Below, in pieces: positions 11,913 through 21,994 of a stretch of DNA of 64,000 nucleotides. How positions within the stretch are numbered: the stretch's first letter is position 1; each line of letters starts with the position of its first letter. The notes under the pieces were generated by a model. That model was not told the DNA's origin and made no database searches. It saw only the letters and a program-made list of their open reading frames with translations. The position numbers and the translations under genes were made by a program. The stretch is from Forficula auricularia (taxonomy: Eukaryota > Arthropoda > Insecta > Dermaptera > Forficulidae), in assembly GCA_024734495.1 (NCBI GenBank), contig JALMQS010000055.1, forward strand, positions 11,131,340 through 11,195,339, read 5' to 3'.

Positions 11913-12089
11913 TGAAAAAGAAAAAAAATTTACATCTTTTAATTTTTTTAATTTTAATGTGAAATAAGTGATCTAGAATCCTTAACTCATAGTAAATCAA
12001 TATTAAATATAATATTTATTTACTCTTATCTTTATTAAAGATGTTTCACCTTGCACCAACACCACAATCTCTACTAATTAACTTCATTA

Positions 12090-13370
12090 ATTTTTTAATA
12101 AAATCAACCGTCATATAATAGGCAATGATTTAGTAATATAAATAAATATTTTATGTGGATAGAATTTGCGTCACAAGTGAATTTTTATTTTCAATTTTTT
12201 TATGTTCCAAGACCTTGATTCATCTGAGTTATCTTGAATATTTTATAAAAATATTGCATTCATGTTATCGATCTATGAATCAAAAGCATTCCTGTCAAGG
12301 TAAAAAATAGATTTCAATTATATGAATCACATACAATAAAAGTTAACTATAAAATTCCTTAATTGCTCTTAATATTGGCATTTAATATTTTCATTACATT
12401 ATCAAATATTTGTAGCATTAATATCTCCGTTTTGGCATCATCAAGAGAGAAATAACATTATATTGATTTATTCGAATAAACAATCACTGACTTCTATTTT
12501 TATTTTATACTAGCTTCAAAGCCCGCCCCTGGACCCACACGTGGCTGATTTATTGATGTTTTATTAGTTACAGAGAATAAATATATTATATATATATATT
12601 TGGTTTTAATCTTTAAAATATATTTTTAAAGAAATTCCAACAGCTAATTAATTCCTTTCAGTTAGTTTAGTTAGTAAAGTTTCAATAATCCTTTATAATT
12701 AACTTTGAAATAAATGAATGAATAATTTAAACTTTTCCATTATTTATTTGATTTTTGAAGGAAAATAATTTAGACAAGTTTAATCATATCTTGATTATTT
12801 TTATTTATTTCCCTAAGAATTCTGACAAATTGTTTATTCTATATATTTTCCAATCAACTTGAAATTTTCCATTATTTAATTGATTCTAGTTTCTGAAGGA
12901 GAATAATTTTTAGCTGAGTAAAACAGGTGCGAACTTGATTTTCGCTTAAGAGAAAGCAAACAACTGATGATTCTATCCGCGCCCCTTTTCAACCATAGAA
13001 CTCTTTCAAGGGAAATCCCTGGAATATTTGCAACCGAATTGTCTTATTTGTCGAGAATTCATATACTGGATCCCAGAAACATTTTATATTTATTTAATAA
13101 CAGATAGACAAACATTTTATTGGTGTTTTCTTCCATTGGGACGTGTAGAAGTGTACAGTGTACATCCAATATTTGAGGGGATTTTGAACAAAATGTTTAG
13201 ACAAAAACTTAATTTTATATCTATAGATAGAAGATAATTCAATCGAGAGAGAAAAATCAAATGTTAATTCATACAAATAGATAAATAAATAAAAATGGAG
13301 GAGAAAGTTCAAAACTTTTCAAGACTCGGTATGATTGCCAATTAGAGCAGCCCTAGAATTAAATTTTAAT
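12090..13370. other. Non-coding AT-rich stretch
   Basis: No gene seen. Near 12515-12535 the minus strand reads GGGCGGGCTTTGAAGCTAGTA, which resembles a Helitron 3' end (GC-rich then CTAGT) but lacks a clear hairpin. The remainder is AT-rich and single-copy as far as can be read. Confidence 0.35.
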
Positions 13371-13384
13371 ATAATAAATTATTA

Positions 13385-13442
13385 ATTTTTAAGGAGATAG
13401 GCGTTGGTTCAAGGTGAAACGTAATTTTACTTAATTTCTTAT
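13385..13442 (-). mobile_element. 58-bp terminus of the GTTTCACC family with probable 13-bp duplication
   Basis: TAATAAATTATTA at 13372-13384 and 13443-13455 brackets an inverted copy of the terminus (GGCGTTGGTTCAAGGTGAAAC). The duplication is low-complexity, so it is weaker evidence than at 3845-3896. Confidence 0.5.
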
Positions 13443-13710
13443 TAATAAATTATTAGAAATATATTTTTATTTTAATCTTAAAAAAAATGACACTTTCTGA
13501 ATTTTTGAACCGGAGGCTCAGTCAGACTGATAAACATACAGACAGGAAAAAATCTTGGGTGAAAATACATTTTCTTCGCGGTTTATAACTAAGCACGAAT
13601 TCAATGCTAGGGCCTCAGCAAAACAAAAGTTTTTCAATTGAAATACGGCATTGAAGAGAATTTTTAAGATATTGAAAATGCCCCCCCCCCTCCCCATTTC
13701 TTTGTCTTCG

Positions 13711-14066
13711 CCTCCCTGGTGTAATGGTCAGCATCTCTGGCTGGCAACCCGGAGGTCTCTGGTTCGATTCCCGGCTATACCCAGACATTTTTTCTTTAAG
13801 TATAGGGTCTGGTAATAAAAATTAAGTGGGAGATAAATTTAACCTAATTTATCGGGCGGAGAATTTACCACTGCTCGAAGCCCTTAAAAAACTTAGTAAA
13901 TTGGATTGTATCTAACTTTCTGAGATTTGGCTCGTGATTCCGGCTTCTTTCCTTCTACTCTGTTCTTTTCACGATGGAGGGGCCATCCCATACAGGCCTT
14001 TAGGGGATGCACCTTCTGGGGTATCTCCTTCTCACATCAATATCATTAAAAAAAAGAAAAAAATAG
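13711..14066 (+). mobile_element. SINE with tRNA-like head and LINE-matching tail
   Basis: The head (about 13711-13785) starts TCCCTGGTGTAATGGT, giving an A box like tRNA-Glu/Gly, and has a perfect B box GGTTCGATTCC at 13761-13771. Stem pairing is eroded, so it is not a functional tRNA. The tail (about 13955-14047: ACGATGGAGGGGCCATCC.., CAGGCCTTTAGGGGATGCAC) matches the 3' UTR of the LINEs at 802-918 and 33785-33885 and ends in an A-rich tail at 14048-14066. A shared tail is how SINEs recruit a partner LINE's reverse transcriptase. Confidence 0.8.
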
Positions 14067-14335
14067 AGAGACAGAGGGATGGGAATTAAATTATTTCTTG
14101 TGGGACCACCATACAGGCAAATTCGATAGAAATTCTATCAGTTTGTATAGAAATAGATTCATTTATATTTCCCACCATAAATTAATTAGAAACAACCCCT
14201 TACATTTTTACAATGTTTTGAATTAAATGAACCTTCAACTTTTATTGTCTCCTTCAAGTTTGTTCTCCGCTTTATGCAAATAAACATACACACACACACA
14301 TATATATTAAATATATATATAATTTATTTGTTTGA

Positions 14336-14370
14336 TACTATAGTTTCGAAGAATTGGCCTTCATCATCAG
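14336..14370 (-). ncRNA. Hammerhead ribozyme-like motif (left arm, CTATAGTC family)
   Basis: Minus strand: CTGATGA (complement of 14364-14370), hairpin GAAG..CTTC, GAAA, then CTATAGTA, that is AC-UAUA-GU with A as the cleavage nucleotide. It pairs structurally with the plus-strand core at 15832-15866. Confidence 0.65.
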
Positions 14371-14459
14371 ACGTTTTAATTAGAAATATTTTATCTATTA
14401 TTTCTCCTGAGGTCACTAACCACTTGGATATTGAAAATTTGTTTTAAATAGCAAGTCTG

Positions 14460-15765
14460 CTATGAAAAACAATGTGGAGATGCCGTCCGTGAAAAAAACA
14501 AATCTTTTCAAAAATGGCAACTTTCACGCCTAGAATGTGACCGAATTGCATTTACCAAATCGCGAAATTCTTGCAAAAAATTATCTCTGAGGCAAAAAAA
14601 GCATTCGATCAGAGGATATCTGACCGTCTCGCATCTTGTCCCAATGAAAACCGGGCTTTTTTCTCTTTATTCAAGACAATAAATAGAAATTTCGCGTCTA
14701 CTTCACTTCCGCCCCTCTTCCACCTAAACGGTTCAGTGGCCAAAACCACCTGGGAAAAAACTGAATCACTAGCCTCATTTTTTGCCACTAACTCTACTTT
14801 AGATGACAAAGGGCTTAACCCGCCCTCTTATACCCCCCAAACCAACCTCATGGGCAAAATAATTTTCAGGCCCTAAATAATAAAAAAAAGCCATTAAAAA
14901 ATTGAAATCCGACTCTGCCGCTGGCCCCGATGACATCCCACCAATTCTCATTAAAAAATGCGCCCCCGAACTTGCCCATCTTTTATCTAAGCTATTCCAG
15001 CTTTCTTATGAATCGGGAATATTCCCCAAAAGCTGGAAAATAGCCAGAGTCACACCTATTCCTAAAAAAGGTGACTCTTCACAAATCTCAAATTACACGC
15101 GATCACCTCTGCTCTTTCCAAAATAATGGAAATGGTTATAAACCAAAACGTCCTTCGTCACTTAGAAAATAATAAATTAATTCACGATATGGAATATGGA
15201 TTTAGACAAAATCGTTCCACAGGCGACATCTTAACCTATGTCACCCAAACGACCTTATCGATCAAACGTCAAACCCCACTCATTGTTACACCGAGCCGTC
15301 AGGCTAATTGACGATTCTACCCTCACCGACTCCCTCGACTCGCTAGCTCATCGAAGAAATGTCTCTGCCCTTTCCCTTTTTTATAGATACTATCATGGCA
15401 GGTATTCTGATGAGATAAAATCAATAATTCTCCCCAAAGCATGCATTGCGCTTAGCACGCGTTTTGCCGACTCCCAACACTCTTTCGCGGTCAAATTAGA
15501 AAAGTTCCGGACCACTTCTTTTGCCAATACGTATATCCCCATGACTTCAAGGAACTGGAACTCTCTCCCAGCCTCCATCTTTCCCAGCATTTATAATCTT
15601 CAAACCTTTAGAACCCGAGTGCATAAACACCTACGTCTGCACCCTCTCACTTAATCAACTTTCCATTCTTTTCGGTAATGCAAGGGTCTTTCGAGATACA
15701 TAGGAGCTGCATCTTTACTGGTGCTCCTCCTTCTTGCATTCGATTGCAATAAAAAATCAATAAAA
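14460..15765 (+). mobile_element. LINE with internal deletion of the reverse transcriptase core
   Basis: Runs from the C-terminus of the endonuclease-to-RT linker (KKAFDQRISDRLASCPNENR, 14586-14650) through AAGPDDIPPILIKKCAPELA (14914-14975), SWKIARVTPIPKKGDSSQIS (15033-15092) and FRQNRSTGDILTYVTQ (about 15201-15248). It then jumps straight to the C-terminal segment HRAVRLIDD..RLHPLT (15280-15654). The palm with its YADD box is missing between about 15260 and 15280. Frameshifts lie near 14560, 14880 and 15100. The 3' UTR ends in ATAAAAAATCAATAAAAAATC. It is dead, but the longest copy of this family here. Confidence 0.9.
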
Positions 15766-15831
15766 AATCAATATCCATGTGGTTAATGACCTCATGAGAA
15801 ATAATATATAAAATATTTCTAATTAAAAAGA

Positions 15832-15866
15832 CTGATGATGAAGGGCAATCCTTTGAAACTATAGTC
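15832..15866 (+). ncRNA. Hammerhead ribozyme-like motif (right arm, CTATAGTC family)
   Basis: CTGATGA (15832-15838), stem II AAGG..CCTT, GAAA (15855-15858), CTATA loop with AC/GU stem III, ending GTC (15864-15866). GA before and TC after the core can pair as the start of stem I. Confidence 0.7.
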
Positions 15867-15988
15867 TCAATATATTAGTACTTAATTTTATTTATTTTCT
15901 TAGAAGGAAAGACTGGTAAGCGAAATAAGTTAAGTTAAAAAGGTTATAATGAAAGCCAGTATAAATTATTTACTTTTATTCAATTTCC

Positions 15989-16020
15989 GACGTTTCGGAG
16001 ACTTTTCTCTCCTTCTTCAG
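15989..16020 (-). ncRNA. Hammerhead-like motif, GAAACGTC family (left arm)
   Basis: Minus strand: CTGAAGA, one A, a perfect 5-bp stem II (GGAGA/TCTCC) with loop GAAAAG, then GAAACGTC. TTCC and GGAA do not immediately flank the core, so stem I is uncertain. Stem III would be AC/GU with no loop, which cannot close in one molecule; such minimal motifs may need dimers. Confidence 0.5.
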
Positions 16021-16068
16021 GGTATTGAATAATTATTGATACTCACCCATCAATAATTAATCAATACC

Positions 16069-16106
16069 CTGAAGACGGAGGAAAAAAGAAAAGTCTCCGA
16101 AACGTC
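16069..16106 (+). ncRNA. Hammerhead-like motif, GAAACGTC family (right arm)
   Basis: CTGAAGA (16069-16075), a longer stem-loop (GGAG..CTCC, A-rich loop), GAAACGTC (16099-16106). Mirror of the 15989-16020 core, with a few extra bases in the hairpin loop. Confidence 0.5.
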
Positions 16107-16279
16107 GGAAAGTGAATATAAGTAAATAATTTATGGACTGCCTTTCATTACACATATACTTATATTAGTACTTATATATACATATTTACATTTGATATAT
16201 ATATAGATATATATATGTGTGTGTATTTTATTTGCATCAAGCAGAAGACAACCTTTTTGTTTCTCTTTACAGAAGTTTC

Positions 16280-17490
16280 TATTATTAAACGACATTTATG
16301 TGCCAATTTTGAACTTACTAGATTAAATAAATTCGTATAATTTTTTGGAAAGGATTTGAAACTACTCTTAAAAATATATTTTTCACTCCCAATTATTATT
16401 ATTATTACTTTTTGCATTGTCTTTACAAAGTGAAAATTCAACCAAATAGTATTATATTATAAGAAAATGCGGAAAAGTTATCTGCCGATTTGGGTGATTG
16501 ATGATATTGATCGAGTGACATTTAAGAATATGTATTCAGCCTTCGAGTTGATTTATCATGAATGAGATCGGATAATTTCTCAAGTATTCACTTAAAAAGA
16601 AAATGGCTATATATATAGAAAAAAAGGAAAGAATGAGAAAACGAAGAGATTCTCTATATAAAATAAAAGTCCGCTAAACCTTCATCTCATCAATCAAATT
16701 TCTATTACGAATCTATTAGAAAGAATTTCTTCAAACCAGTTCATGACATGACAAATGGAATCAAATTCTTTTCTTCGGTATTTCATATACAGATTCCCGT
16801 CGAGGGTAAAAAACTTTGGAAAAATATTGGGCGATTGAGGAAGGTCAATTTAAGTAAAAAATATTTTACATAGATTCTATTTCAATTCCATACAGAACTA
16901 ATGCTGGTCAAAATTGTATTTAGAAATACTTATATGTACATAGATTTAATCAAGATATATACAATTAATAAAGTAGCGTTCACGAAACGTGAAACTAAAA
17001 CGCATTCTGCAGAAATAATATTTTTGATTCCAGTGACGTCACTCAATAATAAATAGCAATTATATTTATTTAATCTAATATAGTAGCTCTACACCAAGGC
17101 ATACTCTCTAGACTCTTTGGGTCAGAGTATTAAAATATATTGATGCTTTATGTCGGTGGAATCAGAATCTCATCAGCCCCTAGAAAAGTATACAAAGGAT
17201 AAAAATGTGAATGCACCCTCTGCATTTTAATATCTATTTAACAATGAAAAATTTTAAAATGAATAAAATGATTGATTAATTTAATTAAGTTTGATAACTG
17301 TTTATTTAGGCCTTTATTATGATAGAGCCATAAAATCATTCAACGATAACCCTAGCCGCATAAAACGCACTGGAACTATATAGTTTCCCTATATAGGAAC
17401 CATCATCAAAGAGAAACGCGTTTAAGATGTCTAAGCTATATAGGCAGCCTATACAGGTACCATATAGTTATTGTGTCGAAACCACATTGT
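16280..17490. other. Non-coding AT-rich stretch
   Basis: No gene or mobile element recognised. Near 17370-17395 and 17440-17465 small ACTATATAG/CTATATAGG motifs recur just before the 35-bp tandem repeat. Confidence 0.4.
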
Positions 17491-17493
17491 CAT

Positions 17494-17690
17494 CCTACGC
17501 CGATCCAACACTAAGGCTATATTATCAGCATACACCGATCCAACACGATGGCTATGCTGGCAGCATACACCGACCCAACACCAACGCTATATTGGTAGCC
17601 TACACCGATCCAACACCAAGGCTATATTGATAACCTGCAACGATCCAACACCAAGGCTATATTGGTAACCTGCACCGATCCAACACTATG
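17494..17690 (+). repeat. 35-bp tandem repeat, about 5.6 copies
   Basis: Units begin at 17494, 17529, 17564, 17599, 17634 and 17669, exactly 35 bp apart, each with CCGATCCAACACCAAGGCTA or a near variant. Because 35 is not a multiple of three, each copy shifts frame; the two open frames across it reflect the repeat, not a gene. Confidence 0.95.
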
Positions 17691-17892
17691 TCAAGAGTGA
17701 CATACAGAAAAAAAATCATGCTAGAAAATGATTTTTTTCACGTTTCAGATATTTTTAAACATAAGCAAATAAAAAGACATTTTTTTGAGGTAATTCAATA
17801 CTAGGGTCGCCAGACAGGCAGTCTTTAATTGCCTCCCGCACACCGAGTAATCACCATGTTTTACTAATATTTAGAACTATTCACTTGTAAAG

Positions 17893-18260
17893 AGTCAGGT
17901 TGGCTGAGTGGTTAAAGAGCATGCCTTCTAATCAAGTTAGCGCGGGTTCAACTCCACTGTCTGAAAATATGTGACCGGCTATAATCTGATTTCTTCAGGG
18001 GAAGGCAATGGGAAACCACCCCTCTGAAAAGTTTCTCCAGGAAAATTACAATGGAGAGGATATTCTCCATAGTAATCGCCGACGCTCGGAATCGAGAATG
18101 ACACTTGAAGAAGATTCACTTGTAATTAAATTTCGAAAAAAATTATTCACTATAGAAATTAGCGATGCGATCAAAACAAGCAAATGCTTCAACTGTTCTT
18201 TCGGTTCCTATCTCTATCTAAAAGTCGAGAGAACTGAGCCCGAACGTTTTTAAAATTTCT
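17893..18260 (+). mobile_element. tRNA-derived SINE
   Basis: A perfect A box TGGCTGAGTGG at 17901-17911 and a B-box variant GGTTCAACTCC at 17945-17955 mark an RNA polymerase III promoter. CTTCTAA at 17926-17932 resembles the anticodon loop of tRNA-Arg(UCU), but its stem does not pair, so this is a SINE head rather than a tRNA gene. The body contains GGGGAAGGCAATGGGAAACC at about 17998, a motif frequent in tRNA-SINE bodies. The open frame at 18008-18253 is within the SINE. Confidence 0.65.
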
Positions 18261-18664
18261 CAATAAAAATTAGACGTAGTGCATAAAGTCAAAACCTCAG
18301 TAATATTTTTACTAGGATGAATATCGCACAATCTATGCACTTTGATGAGATGAACTCTAGTTCTTAAACGTGTTTATACATTTGCTGACGTCACATTTCG
18401 TTTTAAATATCTCAGTTTGTTTGCTACAATATTTAAACTTGAATACTTTCAGGGTCATTATTTACTCAAACAGAATTGCTATAAACAAATTAATCAAATT
18501 CTTTATTACGAAATCTGCCATTCAATAAAAGACTTTAGAGAAAGCATATTTAACTTATTAGAACTTTTTGAAATAAGCTACTTTATACACTGATATATAT
18601 ATTTATTAAAACATTAACAAAGACATTTAGGGAACGAAGAAAAGATTATTTTTATTATAGACAA

Positions 18665-18960
18665 AAGGATCAGCCGGGGCTCGAACCCGGGATCTTGTCT
18701 TTACACGGCCTCGTTGAGGTCGCGCCCTGGGTGAAGAGAAAATTATTTTCGATCTTTGAAGTCTGCGATCGATTGGGAGGCGCTGGAATATTTAATTGTT
18801 TAATTAACAAAGACGTTTCGATCACTTCTTCTGTGATCTTTTTCACGTGTGAGATACCGCGACAGAGGCTTACAGATGTGATAACTCATACTCGAAAACC
18901 ATCTCAGGTGATAGAAGCGTTGTGTATTTGTGTCCTGTATAAATATATTTTTGCTAAATA
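18665..18960 (-). repeat. tRNA T-arm fragment next to a GAAACGTC hairpin
   Basis: Minus strand near 18692-18672 has CCGGGTTCGAGCCCCGG, a perfect T-arm. Minus strand 18850-18812 reads a perfect 6-bp hairpin GATCAC/GTGATC followed by GAAACGTC. That is the 3' half of a hammerhead-like motif; the 5' CUGANGA is degraded to GTGAAAA. Probably a decayed Penelope-like/SINE composite. Confidence 0.45.
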
Positions 18961-19255
18961 TTCAGGGCCATAAAAAATAAATAAATATATTGAACAGTTC
19001 ATAATGTAGCTATTTCAAAATGTTCTAATAAATTATTTAATCACCAAAGGATATTAATTTATATAACCATATTAACTAATGAGATCAATTTCGATTTCTA
19101 CTTCTGGAGCATATTGCTCTGATACACGATTACTCTATCGATTATTCTATCGCCTAGAGAATCATATGCAGTTTTTAAGTAATTTTTGAACCAGCTCAAT
19201 TCCAATAAAATAGTTAAATTAAAATTATAAAAATAAATCGACAAAGTCACTCAAT

Positions 19256-19440
19256 TCACCATGCCTTGTCAACGACATTAAGGAGAGATCCCCTCATTGC
19301 CATATATGTCAAATCGTTTATTGTTTTTTGGAATATACCCAGGGCGATGAGGGACTCCACCGCTTTATGCCACCACACTCCCTTCCACGAGAGTGGGATG
19401 GCCTCGACCCTGACCGAGTCCGCCCCGAGGTGTCGCAAAG
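19256..19440 (-). pseudogene. Possible C-terminus of a retroelement polyprotein
   Basis: A 60-codon frame ending in a stop at 19256 contains VRVEAIPLSWKGVWW and AMRGSLLNVV. The layout 'V.V..IP.....GV......SL..LGI....I......A..G....V' resembles the tail that follows the reverse transcriptase domain in several animal retroelements. Nothing upstream on the minus strand extends it. A weak call from pattern memory only. Confidence 0.3.
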
Positions 19441-19444
19441 AGGT

Positions 19445-21060
19445 TAAATTTGAAAATTTTGAAATTTTTTTTTGAATATTAGAAAATTATTCAAAATAAT
19501 AGTAAAAGATTGCACTTTTTTATCAAAATGTATCGTTCTTTCAGCACCTTAAGACCTATTGAGAAAATAAAAATCAACCGGTGCACACAACAGCTGGTGT
19601 TATAATTAGTATATAATTTACAATATATAAAGTATGCTTATAATTCTTAATTTTAAACATTTTTATATTTGGCTTTATTAGGGGCTATAATGAGGTTTCA
19701 GCGAGTTTCTCTATTCCCCACATGTTAAAAAGCTCCAACTTAAATTATTATTTATTTTTTTCAATATTAAATAAATAATATTAATATAATCATATGAATT
19801 CGGTACTTAACTGAGAGTAGCACTTTAAAAATTAAGCCAAGGTTTTTAAACTAGGTTTGAATAAGAATCTGTTATTCATCATCAATTTTACATAATATTA
19901 AATTAGGTACCGAACCCTCGGTATACGAGTCCGACTCGCACTTATCTGGGTTATAAATTTAAGGTACGATTCCAAGTTGACATCAATAATTTAGCTCCTC
20001 AATTTACATTTAATGAAATTCATCTTAGAAAATGACTACTCACATAAATATGTATACCTGAGCATAATTATAACACCAAAAACAATTTTTTTTTTTAATT
20101 TTTATAAAGGAAACTTTATTATTTTTTATTTAATTTCAGAGTCACATATATGTAAGTACCTAAAGAGCCGCATGTGGCTTTCGAGCCGCACTTTACCAAC
20201 TTGTACCAAGACTATCCGTGTCACATATCACTTCAAATCTATAGAATAAAGTGCTTACAACATCACAACTGTTGATTATTATGTGATTATTTTGCAATTA
20301 GTTTACGAAATGATGGCTGGGATTCATACTGGATGGGATCGACATAAATAGATCTATAAAAACTTTAAAGCAATTAGCATATCAAAGTACATTAATTTAA
20401 TTAACTCGCAAAAAAGTCACCAGAGTTTAATTTAACGTGCGAATATAAAAGACAAGTATCAAAGAGAGCGAAGCCATTGCTTCATTTGCTTTGAAAGCTG
20501 ATTTTTGAAAAAGGGAGAAGGAACATGTCCGAATGGATTAAGGAAAATATCAGTTTATGCAAATGATCAATTCCCCAGACTGGCCCGAGCCCCTATTAAG
20601 TGCTTAACGATATTATCCGATGAATTAGGATTAAGGCACGGAGTCCCGTCAAAAATGAGGGTTTCTAAGAGCATTGGACCCTGCCGGCTGGCCCCTCGAG
20701 GCTCAACCGCTCCAAGCCTTTCCAAAAACAGACACCTCGCTCACTTTTATTTTCAAATGATCAACCCCCCCGCCCCCCCTCAAAAAAAGGAAATAAATAA
20801 AATTAACCCGATTTTAAATATATTTGAACGAAAAAGCTGATTCTTTCGGTTAAAAAGGCTAAAAAATCAATTATTTAAATTTTTTTTATATATTTTACTA
20901 AAAGCTAATTTTTTAGGGTTCTGGTCTAATTAATTTAATTTTTGATTCGTCTGGCAAACAATGTTTCTCGGAGATTAAATGTTTTGTAATTGCGCTATGA
21001 CCTGAACTTCCTTTAAAAATTGTTTTGTGTTCAAAAATGCGTGTCTAGATTTCTTTCTGT
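19445..21060. other. Non-coding stretch; 20505-20760 compositionally distinct
   Basis: Mostly AT-rich. Bases 20505-20760 are markedly GC-richer, contain ATTTGCAT (inverse ATGCAAAT octamer, 20556-20563) and AATTAGGATTAAG, and are not obviously repetitive. Candidate conserved non-coding or regulatory DNA for a nearby developmental gene, unproven. Confidence 0.35.
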
Positions 21061-21084
21061 TTTTCCTATATATGTCGAATTACA

Positions 21085-21215
21085 TTCCACACATGTGAAT
21101 CAATTGTAATAGACTGATGAAGAGGGCAAAGCCCTCGAAATTATAGTCTCGTTATAAATAAATAAAAAAAATTTCCATCAGAAGACACACTCTTTTGTTT
21201 TCTCCTTCAATTTAA
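21085..21215 (+). mobile_element. Single-arm ribozyme element (CTATAGTC family)
   Basis: Runs from AATCAATTGTAATAGA through the ribozyme core to CAGAAGACACACTCTTTTGT and CTCCTTCAATTT, the family's 3' part. Unlike other copies it has only one arm, so an inverted dimer is not obligatory. Confidence 0.7.
21114..21148 (+). ncRNA. Best-conserved hammerhead ribozyme-like motif
   Basis: CTGATGA (21114-21120), a 6-bp stem II GAGGGC/GCCCTC with loop AAA, GAAA (21137-21140), TTATA and GTC (21146-21148). Stem III is A-U plus a U-G pair (AC/GU in other copies). GA/TC starts stem I. All invariant core nucleotides are intact. Confidence 0.75.
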
Positions 21216-21684
21216 TCTTTGAGTGGAATATTTATAAGTCACATAGGTCCGCCTCATATAGTATAGCCATTGCGTTGGACCGGATTACATTGTTGATACT
21301 CGGGTTAATTCCTCTTTTAACATGAAATAAAAATTATCCTTAACAGAATTGATTAATTAGTAAACAATCTCTTGTGATCTACTAAGAAAGTTACTATTGA
21401 ACAAATTCAAAAACAAAATACTACTACCTCTGCATTTGAATAATTTGATAGTATTCCAATGTGTTCCCGGCGATTTTATGGGAGGATTTAAGCATTTGAA
21501 ATGCCACCTTATTTCGTTGATAGCCTACACTAGCCACGATCAAAGATGTATTCTACATCAAAAGAATATTTTGATTAATTAGTTCATTACATCCCATGAA
21601 TACTATGACTTTATTGATACTTCTAGTGGCATTTCAAAAATTCTCTAAAACCGAATTATCATAAAGAGACTGGATAGCCTAACC

Positions 21685-21990
21685 CAGGGGTCTCCAAACA
21701 TTGCACCCTGGTGTACAGTGTGCACCGCACAGAATTTTCAGGTGCATCGCGACGATGTGGTCACTTTACTAAAATTAATGTTGCATCTTCAAAATAAATA
21801 AATAAAAAAAGCTAAATAGTAAAAAATCCTTAGAATCTAATCTAATTTTATTAGATAATTAAGCTGATTACAGGTATTATGTAAATCGCAAATAAAGTGA
21901 AGTTGTTATTTTCTACGTTTTTATAGATGAGCACCGCTGAACTTTTACTGAAAATTTGGTGCAACGATCGTGATAAAGTTTGAAGACCTA
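21685..21990. mobile_element. hAT-type MITE, eroded right end
   Basis: The left end CAGGGGTCTCCAAAC is a Charlie-like hAT terminus. The right end reads GTTTGAAGACC, its inverse with losses. Matching sub-terminal CACGATCG/CGCGACGATG-like blocks face each other. No open frame, non-autonomous. Confidence 0.6.
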
Positions 21991-21994
21991 ACTC

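Larger units (their letters stand above)
11482..12078. mobile_element. Foldback element with two divergent hammerhead cores, 10-bp target duplication
   Basis: TAACTTCATT at 11472-11481 is repeated at 12079-12088. The arms (about 11482-11655 and 11870-12045) are inverted copies sharing AATATTGATTTACTATGAGT and the ribozyme core. The loop at 11656-11870 carries a shorter inner inverted repeat. The right end is the family terminus GTTTCACCTTGCACCAACACC. There is no coding capacity. The same element, with a shorter loop, is at 36508-36973. Confidence 0.8.
15885..16160. mobile_element. Second-family foldback ribozyme element with perfect 14-bp target duplication
   Basis: TATATTAGTACTTA at 15871-15884 is repeated exactly at 16161-16174. 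The inserted 276 bp contain an inverted repeat with arms at about 15948-16040 and 16050-16155 (AATGAAAG..CAGTATAAATTATTTACTT and its complement) and a divergent pair of CTGAAGA..GAAACGTC cores. It landed in the right arm of the 14.3-16.3 kb element and is therefore younger than that element. Confidence 0.85.
14270..16275. mobile_element. Large foldback ribozyme element, loop disrupted by a LINE and arm by a second ribozyme element
   Basis: Left arm about 14275-14434 (ATGCAAATAAACATACACAC, a TA-rich spacer, ribozyme core, then TTTTAATTAGAAATATTTTAT). The right arm continues at 15765-15884 and, after an insertion, at 16161-16275 (TTTATTTGCATCAAGCAGA). The undisrupted relative is at 54289-54732. 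The LINE at 14460-15765 sits in the loop at a point matching 'AATATCCAT' of that relative. The outer ends have been lost, so no target duplication was found for the host element. Confidence 0.75.

Noticed and set aside
14609..15590. Minus-strand frames in the 14.5-15.6 kb LINE
   Set aside because: Antisense shadows of the LINE ORF; the same antisense peptide appears at 26780-26974.
17427..17668. Two overlapping frames of 65-67 codons
   Set aside because: They are translations of the 35-bp tandem repeat, which shifts frame each unit.
17893..17966. Candidate tRNA-Arg(UCU) gene
   Set aside because: A box is perfect but anticodon and T stems do not pair; fits a SINE head.
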